Positions 9,063 through 18,424 of a DNA stretch of 64,000 nucleotides are shown here, one piece after another. The notes beneath the pieces were generated by a model. It did not search any database, had not been told where the DNA came from, and saw only the letters and a list, made by a program, of their open reading frames with translations. Numbering within the stretch: position 1 is the first letter of the stretch; each line of letters begins with the position of its first letter. Made by a program: the position numbers and the translations under genes. This DNA comes from Vibrio rotiferianus CAIM 577 = LMG 21460 (lineage in GTDB: Bacteria; Pseudomonadota; Gammaproteobacteria; Enterobacterales; Vibrionaceae), in the NCBI RefSeq assembly GCF_002741985.1, contig NZ_APHW01000015.1, positions 30,898 to 94,897 on the forward strand. The letters are read 5' to 3'.

Positions 9063-10607
9063 TTACTTAGCGTAAGTCGGTGACATTTCGTGGCTCACCA
9101 CACGTGGTGAACGCTCTAAAATACCGGTGTTCTTCGCCGCTTCTGCACCTAGGAATGTGGTATTGGTGCGTGAACCTTCTGCATCGTATTTTGCGATATC
9201 AGACAGTTTCACCATGTAGCCCGTTACGCGAACCAAGTCGTTTGACGCAACGTTTGCCGTGAACTCACGGTAACCTGCATTCAATGCGCCTTTACATAGG
9301 TTGAACATCGCTTCTGGGTTTGATTTCACCGTTTCGTCGATGGTTAAAATATCGCTGATACCAGAACGGTAGTACTGGTGATGCCCTGCCGTTGCCTGCA
9401 CGTAAGATACTGGATCTGGTTCGTTGCCGTAAGGAATACGAACGCCCGGTGTTACATCCAAATCAAGACTGATGCCACCTTGCGCGTGCAGTAACGCTTT
9501 GCCTTCTAGACCAAACTTCACTGGTGTGCTTTCTACCAAGTTAGACAACTTTGCAGAGATCGCATGACCTAGCTCGTTTGCGGTTGCATCTTGGCCATAA
9601 CGGCTTGCATTGCCCTCTTTCTCTAGCAATACGTTTACCGCTTCCGCCATGCCGTAGATGCCATACATTGGTGCAAAGCGAGACTCTTCGATTAAGCCTT
9701 CCTGTGTTAGGAAGCCTTTGAAGAACTCTGATTTTTCATGCAAGTGTGAAGCGCGTGCGTCCATCAACTCAACCATCAAACCATGGTATTCCGGCAATAC
9801 GTTGTTGAAGAAGTCTTCACGATTATCTGCACGGTTTGCTGCTTCTTTCAGGTTCATGCGCACTAGCGTGTTTGAACCACCAGCCAATGGCAGAGAGTTG
9901 TAGCAGCTCACGATTCCAAAGCGGCCACCTTCATACGCGTTCGCGTGCATCGGATAGTTCGCGATGTGTGGCTTGCTGCACTCACAGATGTTTTGTGTCG
10001 CTTGTTTTAATAGGTCATCTGGCGTTACCGCCTCGTCGTACATGAAGGTTAAGTTTGGCGCGATCTGTTTTAGCTCAGCGTCTACTTTCAAAATCGTACG
10101 ACAAATGATGTTATCCGTCGGGCCAATGTTCACGTGCATGAACGCATCTGGCAATGTGCGGTCAAGCATGATCCAAAAGTGCTTTAACTTTTTGTAGATT
10201 TGCTCGTCAGTGAGGTCACCAACGTAAGGCATTAACACGTCATCAAGTTGACCAAGGTAAACCGGAATGTTGGTTACCGAAGGCACGTGATGGTAAATGA
10301 TGGTCAACATGTTGAGCGCATCATCAAAATCTTCTGCTGGAGCTAACTCCAAGTATTCAGAACCTTGAGAAAGAAATTTTGCGTAGTCTGGCAAAACATA
10401 GCGCGGCTTAAACGGCGCGTGACCTTCAAACATGTCACATATGACGCCTTGCTGCATTGCTTGGCTTACCTCGTCAGAGACGGTCATATATGGAATAGTG
10501 GCTTCGGCTTCCAAAGCAAGAAAGTTCGATTTCTGTTTTGGAGACAAGTTACTATCTGTCGCGATAGCAAGGAAACGCTGCTGAAGATCGGAAAGGCTTT
10601 GAGTCAT
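9063..10607 (-). CDS. yjjI: YjjI-family glycyl radical enzyme
   Basis: A cytoplasmic 514-aa protein matching the YjjI family, a short glycyl radical enzyme class of unresolved substrate. The C-terminal radical loop reads RVTGYMVKL, with the likely radical Gly at 463. A candidate catalytic Cys lies in IVSCYNSLPLAGGSNT about halfway along. The stop codon abuts the start of its activase yjjW, so the two form an operon. About 200 bp of upstream DNA holds two sets of inverted repeats, annotated separately, which may control it. Anaerobic expression is expected from the oxygen sensitivity of the family. Confidence 0.93.
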   Translation of the reverse strand: MTQSLSDLQQRFLAIATDSNLSPKQKSNFLALEAEATIPYMTVSDEVSQAMQQGVICDMFEGHAPFKPRYVLPDYAKFLSQGSEYLELAPAEDFDDALNMLTIIYHHVPSVTNIPVYLGQLDDVLMPYVGDLTDEQIYKKLKHFWIMLDRTLPDAFMHVNIGPTDNIICRTILKVDAELKQIAPNLTFMYDEAVTPDDLLKQATQNICECSKPHIANYPMHANAYEGGRFGIVSCYNSLPLAGGSNTLVRMNLKEAANRADNREDFFNNVLPEYHGLMVELMDARASHLHEKSEFFKGFLTQEGLIEESRFAPMYGIYGMAEAVNVLLEKEGNASRYGQDATANELGHAISAKLSNLVESTPVKFGLEGKALLHAQGGISLDLDVTPGVRIPYGNEPDPVSYVQATAGHHQYYRSGISDILTIDETVKSNPEAMFNLCKGALNAGYREFTANVASNDLVRVTGYMVKLSDIAKYDAEGSRTNTTFLGAEAAKNTGILERSPRVVSHEMSPTYAK

Positions 10608-10642
10608 CTAAGATGTTCCTGGAGAAAATACAACGAATACGC

Positions 10643-10684
10643 CCTTTCAAATGATTTACTCATTTCAGAGTATTGTTTGAAAGG
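10643..10684. promoter_or_regulatory. Inverted repeat upstream of yjjI
   Basis: Perfect 9-bp arms CCTTTCAAA (10643-10651) and TTTGAAAGG (10676-10684) are separated by 24 bp, 36-77 bp before the yjjI start. It could be a stem in the leader or a pair of operator half sites. Confidence 0.45.
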
Positions 10685-10732
10685 ACATGTTGAATTCTAC
10701 GCCTCAGAGATCTTTTCCACTAATGAAAAAAA

Positions 10733-10760
10733 CCAAAATGCTAATTTCCATTTTGGAAAT
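10733..10760. promoter_or_regulatory. Nested alternative inverted repeats upstream of yjjI
   Basis: Two overlapping perfect dyads share bases: CCAAAATG (10733-10740) with CATTTTGG (10749-10756), and ATTTCCA (10744-10750) with TGGAAAT (10754-10760). They cannot form hairpins at the same time. They lie in the gap between the yjjI promoter side and the LysE gene end. Confidence 0.4.
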
Positions 10761-10814
10761 AATGTTTTGCTAATTTAGTCGAAGTTTTAATAAGTTAGCG
10801 AAATAATTATCAAT

Positions 10815-11441
10815 TCAGCTACGATGCGCAGTCGACAGCATCACGCCCGCGCTGATGAAGACGCCCCCAGTCAGACGATTGAACAACTTCGCTCGTCCTT
10901 TCGCAAACAGCCAACCCGATGTTCTCACACCTAGCAAGCCATAGAAGGTCAGCCAACTCAGTTCGAACACCACAAAGGTACTGGCAAAGACAATATATTG
11001 AGTGAATAACGATGCAGATGGGTCAATAAATTGAGGAAACAGCGCGGTAAAGAAAACAATGGCTTTTGGGTTGCTCGAACCAACAATAAAACCGCTAGTA
11101 AATGCGCTTAAGTAATTTGAAGAAGATTGCTCTGGTTGCGCTTGTGAAAAATCGGTTTGCTTTGAGCGCAATGCTTGGATACCAAGCCAAACAAGATACG
11201 CAGCACCACACCATTTAATGATGTTAAATACCAGCTCTGAAGAGGCGATGACAACGCCAAGTCCGGTAAAAGATAGGGTAAGAATAATGGTAATTGCCGT
11301 CAGGCTGCCAAGGGCGGTCGCAAAGGCATGGCGAAATCCATTACTGACGCCTTTACTCAAACAAAGCAGCGAACTAGGGCCAGGAGAGGCAGTCAGGACA
11401 AGTATTGCGAGGGTGTAGTAGATCCAAGTATCGAGTTGCAT
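10815..11441 (-). CDS. LysE/RhtB-family amino-acid exporter
   Basis: A 208-aa inner-membrane protein with about six hydrophobic segments. The family signature is at the N-terminus (LTASPGPSSLLCLSKGVSNG) and the GAAYLVWLGIQALRS motif is near residue 70. SSNPKAIVFFTALFPQF is the conserved third-segment motif. LysE/RhtB proteins export amino acids or their derivatives; the substrate is not predictable. A second, distinct member lies at 21756-22385. It has no close operon partner. Confidence 0.93.
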   Translation of the reverse strand: MQLDTWIYYTLAILVLTASPGPSSLLCLSKGVSNGFRHAFATALGSLTAITIILTLSFTGLGVVIASSELVFNIIKWCGAAYLVWLGIQALRSKQTDFSQAQPEQSSSNYLSAFTSGFIVGSSNPKAIVFFTALFPQFIDPSASLFTQYIVFASTFVVFELSWLTFYGLLGVRTSGWLFAKGRAKLFNRLTGGVFISAGVMLSTAHRS

Positions 11442-11777
11442 TGGCGCTCCTTTCCAATGTGTAGATGGGTGTACAAATCGCGTAGCCTATTTGCCTTTCT
11501 CAACGTTTCTATCCATGAAACGCAATGATAAAAAGACACCACACTATTGTGATCATAACTGAACAAACTCGAAGTCAATCGAGCTCCTAAATAAAAGTTC
11601 TGAGTAAGAGGTCTAAGCAAGAAGCCAGCGTAAAAGCGCCTCTGTTTATCTCACCCCTAACCCACTTTAAGCTGTTTAGTTATGCAACCAACATACTGGT
11701 AATATGCAACCATGTAAAGTGATTACTTATTCGACAACATCATTCACAGATCGCATCAAATAAGCAGTCACTGTACG
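11442..11777. other. Intergenic region with a 22-bp-spaced direct repeat
   Basis: The 336 bp upstream of the LysE gene hold its promoter. The decamer TATGCAACCA occurs at 11681-11690 and again at 11703-11712, a start-to-start spacing of 22 bp (about two helical turns). I see no gene. Confidence 0.5.
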
Positions 11778-12980
11778 TTAGTCATAGAAAGGTTTTGGAT
11801 CCACTTCTAACGATGATGGTGCAACAGCCTTCTCAACCGAATGTGGACTGTTCTTTAAATCCACCATTGCAACGTCTATATAACGTTTGTATTTGCGCGA
11901 GTAGAAACACTTCACGATTGGTTTAAGCGGCTGAGATTCGTTGGATGTCCACACAATACCAACTCGACCATCACTCAATTGCACGATCGAACCCACAGGG
12001 TATACGCCAATGCAATTGATAAACTTATACACCAGATCAGGATCAAGGTGGGATGGCGTCAAACTCAATAGGATTTTGAACGCTTCTGCCGAGCTCATAC
12101 CCTTTTTGTAGACGCGATCTGCCGTCAATGCATCGTAAATATCCACAATACAGCTCATGCGACCATGCATCGGGATTTGGTCGCCAAATAAACCACGCGG
12201 GTAACCATTACCATCAAGCTTCTCGTGGTGCATTAAACACACATCACGACTGACGTCACTCAACCCTTTCACACCAAGAATAATTTCTCCCGCAAAGACC
12301 TGGTGCAACTTCATGTGCTCAAACTCTTCTGGGGTTAGGCGGGCTGGTTTATGTAAAACCGCATCATCAACTTTGATTTTGCCAACATCATGAATGATGC
12401 CACCAATCGCTAGTTGTTTGAGCGTCTCTTTGTTCAAACCTAAATGCTTACCGAATGTCACTAGTAAACAAGCAACATTGACAGAGTGTTCGAGTAAGTA
12501 AGTGTCTTTCTGGCGGAGGGCTGATACACATTGAAGCGCATCAGAGTCGATAAAGACACTCTCGATCATATCATCGGCCCACGATTCAATCTCGTCGACT
12601 TCAATGACCTTACCCTCAAATGTTTGGTTTAGGAGTTTCTGAGCTAAACCTTTAGCTTCTGCGATAAGCTTTTTCGCGCGTTTGTGCTGCGCTTCTCTAG
12701 TGCGAAAAGCACGAGGGACTTTAGTTTGCTCTTCTACTGGTGATAATTCTTCAGACTCAGCGGCAACGGGTTTAAACACACAAGCACTCGAAGATAACTT
12801 TTGATCAACCCAAACAAACTTGACGCCACTTGCTTTTAGTTTCTCGATACCCTGTTGCGTCGACACTCGTCCAGCGTTGGCGAGGTTTACACGTTTATTT
12901 TGCTCTATAGCAGTCACAAACATACCAACACCCATGTCTGCAATTGCTATTTTTATCGAATCTTCTGGGTTGTACTGCAT
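11778..12980 (-). CDS. HD-GYP phosphodiesterase with DUF3391
   Basis: A soluble 400-aa protein. Residues of about 8-130 match the DUF3391 domain that precedes many HD-GYP domains (VGMFVTAI, KFVWVD). The catalytic domain holds H197-D198-VGK, H251-H252-EKLDGNG and GYP at 259-261, so all core metal-binding residues are present and hydrolysis of c-di-GMP to GMP is expected. A short C-terminal region (GSIVQLSDGRVGIV) is typical of this subgroup. It is divergent from the PAS-GGDEF-EAL gene across 460 bp, putting two c-di-GMP genes on one regulatory region. Confidence 0.93.
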   Translation of the reverse strand: MQYNPEDSIKIAIADMGVGMFVTAIEQNKRVNLANAGRVSTQQGIEKLKASGVKFVWVDQKLSSSACVFKPVAAESEELSPVEEQTKVPRAFRTREAQHKRAKKLIAEAKGLAQKLLNQTFEGKVIEVDEIESWADDMIESVFIDSDALQCVSALRQKDTYLLEHSVNVACLLVTFGKHLGLNKETLKQLAIGGIIHDVGKIKVDDAVLHKPARLTPEEFEHMKLHQVFAGEIILGVKGLSDVSRDVCLMHHEKLDGNGYPRGLFGDQIPMHGRMSCIVDIYDALTADRVYKKGMSSAEAFKILLSLTPSHLDPDLVYKFINCIGVYPVGSIVQLSDGRVGIVWTSNESQPLKPIVKCFYSRKYKRYIDVAMVDLKNSPHSVEKAVAPSSLEVDPKPFYD

Positions 12981-13440
12981 AAATCAAAGAATCTGTTTTC
13001 TAGATAATTTACTTATTATATGACATCGGACCATTCCTCGTCATAATAAATTAACGCGCACTAAGCTTATTGAGACTTGAGTCAATAATGACGTTAATTC
13101 CCATACGTAAACCAAGGACAATGATTGGTCATTTTGCCGCCATTCGATTTAGTAACGTTATAATTTGCTAGCCAAATCAATAACCACTTCAAATTATTAG
13201 TATTTACGGTTGACTATCATATTTAAATCAACATGATTGATACTAAGAGTTTCGAAATTTCAGTCTGTTGCATTATTTTTAGATTTGTTTGCGTAAACGC
13301 AATGACACATTAGATTGATAATTATATAACTACTATTTAAAGCACGTAGAGTTAAAGGATAAACTCACTAATCATGTTGATTCGATTGTTCTCCCTAGAT
13401 CATCACGCCGAGATAGCATTTTCTACAAGAGCGATAGCTA
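12981..13440. other. Divergent intergenic region between two c-di-GMP genes
   Basis: A 460-bp AT-rich stretch without a gene. It includes arms ATCAA/TTGAT around CATGA at 13227-13241 and a GTTGA...TCAAC pair at about 13209-13232. Both are weak, and neither matches a regulator consensus I can name. Confidence 0.4.
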
Positions 13441-15150
13441 ATGACAAGTAACGTTGAGCCTACGGTAACAGAGCAAGACCGGGATTTTCTTAAGATTGTA
13501 GAAGAAAAGTTCATCCATATTTTTGATGTCTTTAATGAAGGCTTATTTTATATGGACGAAAATGGAGCAATGGTTTTTTACAATCAAAAATTCTATGAGC
13601 AGTTCGGTATTAACGCCGGACGGATCAACCTCGACAGCTGGTTAGAGTTAGTGCATCCACTAGATCGAGAGCGCTTATCTACTCGCGTCGATGCGCACAT
13701 CATTACCAACAATACTCGCGTCGCTACCACTTATCGCCTCCGCAAACCGAACGGGCAATATGTCTGGATCGAGGGTGTAGCCATGACCAAAGAAAGCGAG
13801 TATGGCTTATACATGGTCGGAAGCCATAGGGATATCTCTGAAAGAAAACTGATGGAGAGCTACATCCATCAAGTGGCGTTTCATGATAGTGCATCAGGAA
13901 TCGCAAATCGCAGTAAGCTACTCCTAGACATAAAGGAACATAAACAAGCGAACTATGACCAAGCATCTCTGGTTTATATTCGTATCGAAGACATCAAATC
14001 CTTTATCAATCACTACGGTAATGACCTAGTGGAAGACTTGGTTGATAAACTGTTGGAGACGCTAAATCAACTCCCTCAATCAATCAGTGACGTGTATCGG
14101 ATCCATGACGACGATTTTGCTATCCTCATCCACGAAGCATACGCACTCGAAGAGCTAATGGAGTTTGTAAAAACCATCAAGCAGCATTACCACCAAGCGA
14201 TGCGTGAAGATGGAAAATTACTTGGTAGTAATATCAGTATTGGCTTATACCCTACCTTTGATCTTGATCTTTCGGCGGAAGAAATCATTCACAAAGCAGC
14301 GCGCACCTGCCAATACGCTTGTGAAAAAAAAGAGGATCATATTGCGGTATACAGCCAGAAAACCCAACAGGCTGTTGATAGATACTTCTTCATCGAGCAA
14401 GGCTTAAAAACCGCACTCGACAACCATACTCTCAGCGTTAAGTTTCAACCTATTATTTGTGCTAAAAAAACAAAGATAGTCAGCTTTGAAGCCTTGGTCC
14501 GCTGGCGAAGCGAAGAATTTGGCGAAATTTACCCTGACGAATTTATTCCAGTTGCCGAAAACAAAGGCCTTATCGTTGAACTTGGTTACCAAGTTTTCGC
14601 CAAAGCTTGTGCCTTTATTAAAGAGTATAGAGAGCGCTATCAAACCCAGACTCGTGTTAATGTGAACGTCTCAGTTCTGCAGTTACTGAATAGTGATTTC
14701 CCCGCGACCATAAAAGCAATGGCCGATGAGGCTGGAGTTCAACCAAACTCTATCGTATTGGAACTGACAGAAACCTTTATCTTAGACAGTAACCAAGCCG
14801 CAATTGAACCACTAAACGCGTTAAGTGAGATTGGTTTTGCGCTTTCTCTCGATGACTTTGGTGCTGGCTATAGCTCTCTCAATTGCTTCTTTGATTTACC
14901 AATGACGCAAATAAAAATCGATAAGAGCATGGCTTGGAAAACTCTGACGAATCACTCTTCTCGGGAGTACTTGAAGTTCTTAATCGCCATGTGCCAAGAA
15001 AATGAAATAGAAGTCGTCATTGAAGGTATTGAAGATGCCAAAATGAATGTGTTTTTCTCAGAACTAGGTGTTGATTACCTTCAGGACTACTGGTTCTCTA
15101 AACCGCTATCTGTCGCGAGTGCTAGCCGATACACCCTAGTTCAGTCGTAG
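13441..15150 (+). CDS. PAS-GGDEF(degenerate)-EAL c-di-GMP phosphodiesterase
   Basis: A soluble 569-aa protein. A PAS domain (about 20-140) ends in the PAC-type sequence MVGSHRDISERK. The central GGDEF domain is degenerate: the signature position reads HDDDF, so it should not make c-di-GMP and may bind GTP for control. The C-terminal EAL domain keeps its catalytic set: E350 in FEALVRW, ELTET, D471-D472-FGAGYSS and KIDKS. It should linearise c-di-GMP to pGpG. No membrane segment is seen, so the PAS signal is cytoplasmic. The next cyclase gene begins 111 bp downstream on the same strand. Confidence 0.92.
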   Translation: MTSNVEPTVTEQDRDFLKIVEEKFIHIFDVFNEGLFYMDENGAMVFYNQKFYEQFGINAGRINLDSWLELVHPLDRERLSTRVDAHIITNNTRVATTYRLRKPNGQYVWIEGVAMTKESEYGLYMVGSHRDISERKLMESYIHQVAFHDSASGIANRSKLLLDIKEHKQANYDQASLVYIRIEDIKSFINHYGNDLVEDLVDKLLETLNQLPQSISDVYRIHDDDFAILIHEAYALEELMEFVKTIKQHYHQAMREDGKLLGSNISIGLYPTFDLDLSAEEIIHKAARTCQYACEKKEDHIAVYSQKTQQAVDRYFFIEQGLKTALDNHTLSVKFQPIICAKKTKIVSFEALVRWRSEEFGEIYPDEFIPVAENKGLIVELGYQVFAKACAFIKEYRERYQTQTRVNVNVSVLQLLNSDFPATIKAMADEAGVQPNSIVLELTETFILDSNQAAIEPLNALSEIGFALSLDDFGAGYSSLNCFFDLPMTQIKIDKSMAWKTLTNHSSREYLKFLIAMCQENEIEVVIEGIEDAKMNVFFSELGVDYLQDYWFSKPLSVASASRYTLVQS

Positions 15151-15261
15151 TTCCACTCATTTTCAGTGCTTGTAACAAAAAGTTCACCCAACCGCGCCTC
15201 ATCCTATGGAATCCTGTGACGCGATTGGTTTGCTTTTTGGATAAAGGACTTCTAAGGAAGA

Positions 15262-16581
15262 ATGCTACTTCATTACAACAGACTCACGAATGCTTCGATC
15301 AATATTGAAATTCGGAGTCTGCTCTTAGTACTAGCCATCATTTTTATTATTAACACGCCGATTAGCTATATTAAGCGAGAGAAAATTGAGGATCATGCAC
15401 AACAAGTAGATGCGGCATATGAATCATATAAACTTCGTAAGAACTTGATTAGCAGCTACTTAAACTTATCGCATACCATTATTGCTAGCCACTATTTCGG
15501 TAATCCCATTCCTTTCGAGAACACTGTTCAACAGTTGCTCGCTGAACAATCACTGTTCAAGAGTATTCGGATAATATCAAATGAGCCTAGTCATCAATTT
15601 GCTAACAGTGAAATACCACCTTCTTATAATCACTTCTATAAAAGCCCTTTAAACGCTCAGCATACACAAACTGTTTTCTTCCCCAAAAAAGGCCTTGTCA
15701 CCAAAATCGCTCCGATTTACCTGGAAAAGAAGCATACGGGCTACCTGCTTATCGATGTAAACGTGAGTGAGATGGTTGCAAACTTCCGTCACAACACAAT
15801 TTTAATGAATGAAGATGGTTTTGTGTACGGTAGTAGTCATCCCAACATCGCTGCCTTCGATGGCTTAAAAGGGGAATATCAAAGTATTGTCGAGCAACTT
15901 TCAAGAACAAGGAGAGAAGCAGGAACGATGAACCTTGGCGAGTTCACCATGGTTTATAAAAAGGCAGAGCCACTGGGCGAGAAAAAAACGTTCGTCATTC
16001 TACTCGTTAATTCAGACACCTTAACCCCAAATTATTTTTACGCATTCTTGTTCCTTGGAGCATTCGCGATAGGTATCTCGTACTACTTATATCTTGTTCG
16101 ACACGACAAACGTGAGCTAAGCAAGATCACTTATCAAGACGAGCTGTCAGGCTTATATAACCGTCATTACCTCAAGAAAGTTCAGAAACAAACCCTAAAA
16201 GAGAATGCTTACTTCGTTGGGATGATTGACATAGACCATTTCAAATTAGTCAATGATACCTATGGACATGATATTGGTGACCAAGTAATTAAACGTGTAT
16301 CTGCAATGATAAAGAGTAGGATTCGAATCAGTGATTACGCTTTTAGAGTGGGAGGTGAAGAGTTTGTGGTGGTGATAAAAACTGACTCGAAAGAAGTTGC
16401 TCACTCCATATTTGAACGAATCAGAAAAGACATTGCGAATACAAATACAGTACCAAAAGTAACGGTTTCTTGTGGCGTTAGCCCAGTAGAGCATTGCCTC
16501 CAGCAATCCATTAAATCTGCAGACGCCCTACTATACTTAGCCAAAAACAACGGTAGAAACCAAGTGAAAGATGCCGCTTAG
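15262..16581 (+). CDS. Membrane diguanylate cyclase with I-site
   Basis: A 439-aa protein with a first transmembrane helix at about 18-35, a periplasmic sensor of around 210 residues, a second helix at about 255-275 and a GGDEF domain with GGEEF at 364-368. RISD at 355-358 is a proper RxxD inhibitory site, unlike the cyclase at 1678. AAGGAAGA lies just before the ATG. The sensor resembles Cache-type folds (MNEDGFVYGSSHP), but I cannot assign a ligand. It follows the EAL gene on the same strand, giving a synthesis/degradation pair. Confidence 0.92.
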   Translation: MLLHYNRLTNASINIEIRSLLLVLAIIFIINTPISYIKREKIEDHAQQVDAAYESYKLRKNLISSYLNLSHTIIASHYFGNPIPFENTVQQLLAEQSLFKSIRIISNEPSHQFANSEIPPSYNHFYKSPLNAQHTQTVFFPKKGLVTKIAPIYLEKKHTGYLLIDVNVSEMVANFRHNTILMNEDGFVYGSSHPNIAAFDGLKGEYQSIVEQLSRTRREAGTMNLGEFTMVYKKAEPLGEKKTFVILLVNSDTLTPNYFYAFLFLGAFAIGISYYLYLVRHDKRELSKITYQDELSGLYNRHYLKKVQKQTLKENAYFVGMIDIDHFKLVNDTYGHDIGDQVIKRVSAMIKSRIRISDYAFRVGGEEFVVVIKTDSKEVAHSIFERIRKDIANTNTVPKVTVSCGVSPVEHCLQQSIKSADALLYLAKNNGRNQVKDAA

Positions 16582-16585
16582 CATC

Positions 16586-16621
16586 CATCACTCGAACCAA
16601 CGAATCTACCTGAGAGTGATG
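16586..16621. terminator. Weak hairpin between convergent genes
   Basis: CATCACTC (16586-16593) pairs with GAGTGATG (16614-16621) across a 20-nt loop, with no T tract. It sits between two convergent stop codons and is at best a weak terminator. Confidence 0.3.
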
Positions 16622-16622
16622 A

Positions 16623-17096
16623 CTATCTTAGTTTTTCAAACACAACACTTTGATCTAGATATTCGTGATATTGACTGTAGTCTAGACCCATATCGAATAC
16701 ATAACGCGTCACCAAATTACGCACACATTCAATGAGTTGTTCAGCCTGCCATGGTTTTTCAAAATAGCGATCTATGCCTGCCGAGTTAATCGCGTTTATG
16801 GTATCCGTATGAGTTGCCTGACCAGTGAGTAATACTTTGCGAGTGTGAACAAATCGAGAATCCTTGGATACCTCAGTGAGTAGCTCGACGCCAGTCTTAC
16901 CCGGCATAACATGATCAGAAATCAGCAATGCAACCATTTCTCCTTCTGCATCAAGTTCGTCCATAAGCTCTAAAACTTCATCTGCTGATTCACAATCTTC
17001 AATGTTTAGCCATGTTGTCAGTGGCTGCAAATCTTGTAGGACAGCACTTAAAACCTCACGTTGGTCATCCACGCAAATCAAATTAAGCTTTTCCAT
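16623..17096 (-). CDS. Single-receiver response regulator without output domain
   Basis: A 157-aa protein consisting of a CheY-like receiver: acidic pair D10-D11, phosphoacceptor D61 in LISDHVMPGKTG, a Thr in LLTGQA and the Lys of YFEKPWQ. The last 35 residues carry no DNA-binding or enzymatic domain. Its start overlaps the end of the histidine-kinase gene by 14 bases, so the two are translationally coupled and very likely cognate. It would work by protein contact or by passing phosphate on. Confidence 0.92.
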   Translation of the reverse strand: MEKLNLICVDDQREVLSAVLQDLQPLTTWLNIEDCESADEVLELMDELDAEGEMVALLISDHVMPGKTGVELLTEVSKDSRFVHTRKVLLTGQATHTDTINAINSAGIDRYFEKPWQAEQLIECVRNLVTRYVFDMGLDYSQYHEYLDQSVVFEKLR

Positions 17097-18421
17097 GTTC
17101 TTCCTCTACAGGTAGTTTGATTCTAAATATGGTGATTTCTTTGTCGCTCTTAACCGCTACCGAACCGTTATAGCCAGCGATGATCCGTTTCACTATTGAC
17201 AGGCCTAAGCCCAGTCCAAACGATAAGCCCCCCCTTTTTGGTGGTAAAGTTTGGCTGGAAGATCTTTCGTCTTGTGGCCTCACTGATTTCAGGGCCATTA
17301 TTTGCAATCGTGACCAGAATACGGTTTTTATTGACTCTGGTTTGTATATCAATTTCCGGAGATTCAGTATCTCTAAGTGCGTCACAAGCATTCTTTAAAA
17401 TATTGACCCAAATCTGCACTAACTCCGTCTGCGAGCCAACAAATACTGGTAGCTCTGCAGGGCTAAACTTTACTTTCACTCGCCTCAAATCACTTTGTAA
17501 CAAAGCAAGCGCTCGGTTTATAGAATCATTAATACTCAGAGCCTCATCAAGGTCAATATCAGTTCGACCTAGTTGCTTAACAGACTTAACAATCCCAACG
17601 GTGTGCTTGGAAGCCAATCTTAGATCATGAAGATCCCTTCCCATTTGCCAGAAACGAATCGCTTCTTCAGGTCGTTTAAGCCAGTGTTCGTTCAAATAGT
17701 CGGTTGGAACAGCACGGGCCAAGTCTCTTGCCAGATCTTTTGGTAAAGCGTACTGCTTTTCAAAATGTCTGCCGCGAGTTCGGGCTTCACTTGACGTCAC
17801 TCTTTGCCCTTGCATCAAGCCATAATCAAAAAACTGACTCGCTTCAGGATGGATCTCTTCCAGTAGTTCCATAATCACCGTTTCTAAGCGTTCAGACTTA
17901 CTACTCACTACACCAATTGCGTTATTGAGCTCATGAGCAATGCCTGCTGCCAATTGACCTAACGTAGTCATTTGTTCCGCAGTATGAAGTTTCTGTAACG
18001 CTTTCTCTTTTTCAAGAGCTTCTTGTGTCGCTCGTCGTTGGCGACGTGAAAGTTCATTAACGATCACCGGCATAAATTGCGCAGTTAATGGCCCAAACTC
18101 CTCTTCAGCAACAACCGGGGTATGCCGTTCAATCCAAGCAAGCTCAACGTCTGATTGCGCAATCACTGTTGACGAAGCTGTCCAAGTACCAGAGAAGAAG
18201 CTATGAACACCAATAAATGCCCCAACTGACGCTGAAAACACCTGAGTCTGACTCTTACCATCTTCGGAATAAAAACCAGCGAGTTCTCCAGAAAGTACGT
18301 AGTAAAGCCTCTCGTTGTAGCCCTCTTGCTCAATCAATATAGAGCCGGATGCCACCGTTATTCGTCGCTCTATATCACTAAAGTAACGCTCTACTAGAGC
18401 ATCTAGTTTACTCTCGTACAT
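17083..18421 (-). CDS. Histidine kinase with N-terminal cNMP-binding-like domain (frameshifted as read)
   Basis: A soluble kinase of about 445 aa once one base is removed from the C7 run at 17228-17234. Residues of about 10-125 form a CAP_ED (cyclic-nucleotide-binding) fold, but the usual phosphate-binding Arg motif is not seen, so the ligand may differ. A coiled linker follows, then the H-box with H163 (AAGIAHELNNAIG), an N-box (ILKNACDAL), a G1 box and, past the frameshift, GLGLGLSIVKR. Without correction the protein ends in an unrelated tail at 17168. It sits between an SLC13 transporter gene (3-bp gap) and its receiver gene (14-bp overlap), suggesting a transport-linked sensor. Confidence 0.88.
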
Positions 18422-18424
18422 GAA

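Noticed and set aside
13227..13241. FNR-like site
   Set aside because: The half sites are in the reverse order (ATCAA...TTGAT), not TTGAT-N4-ATCAA.
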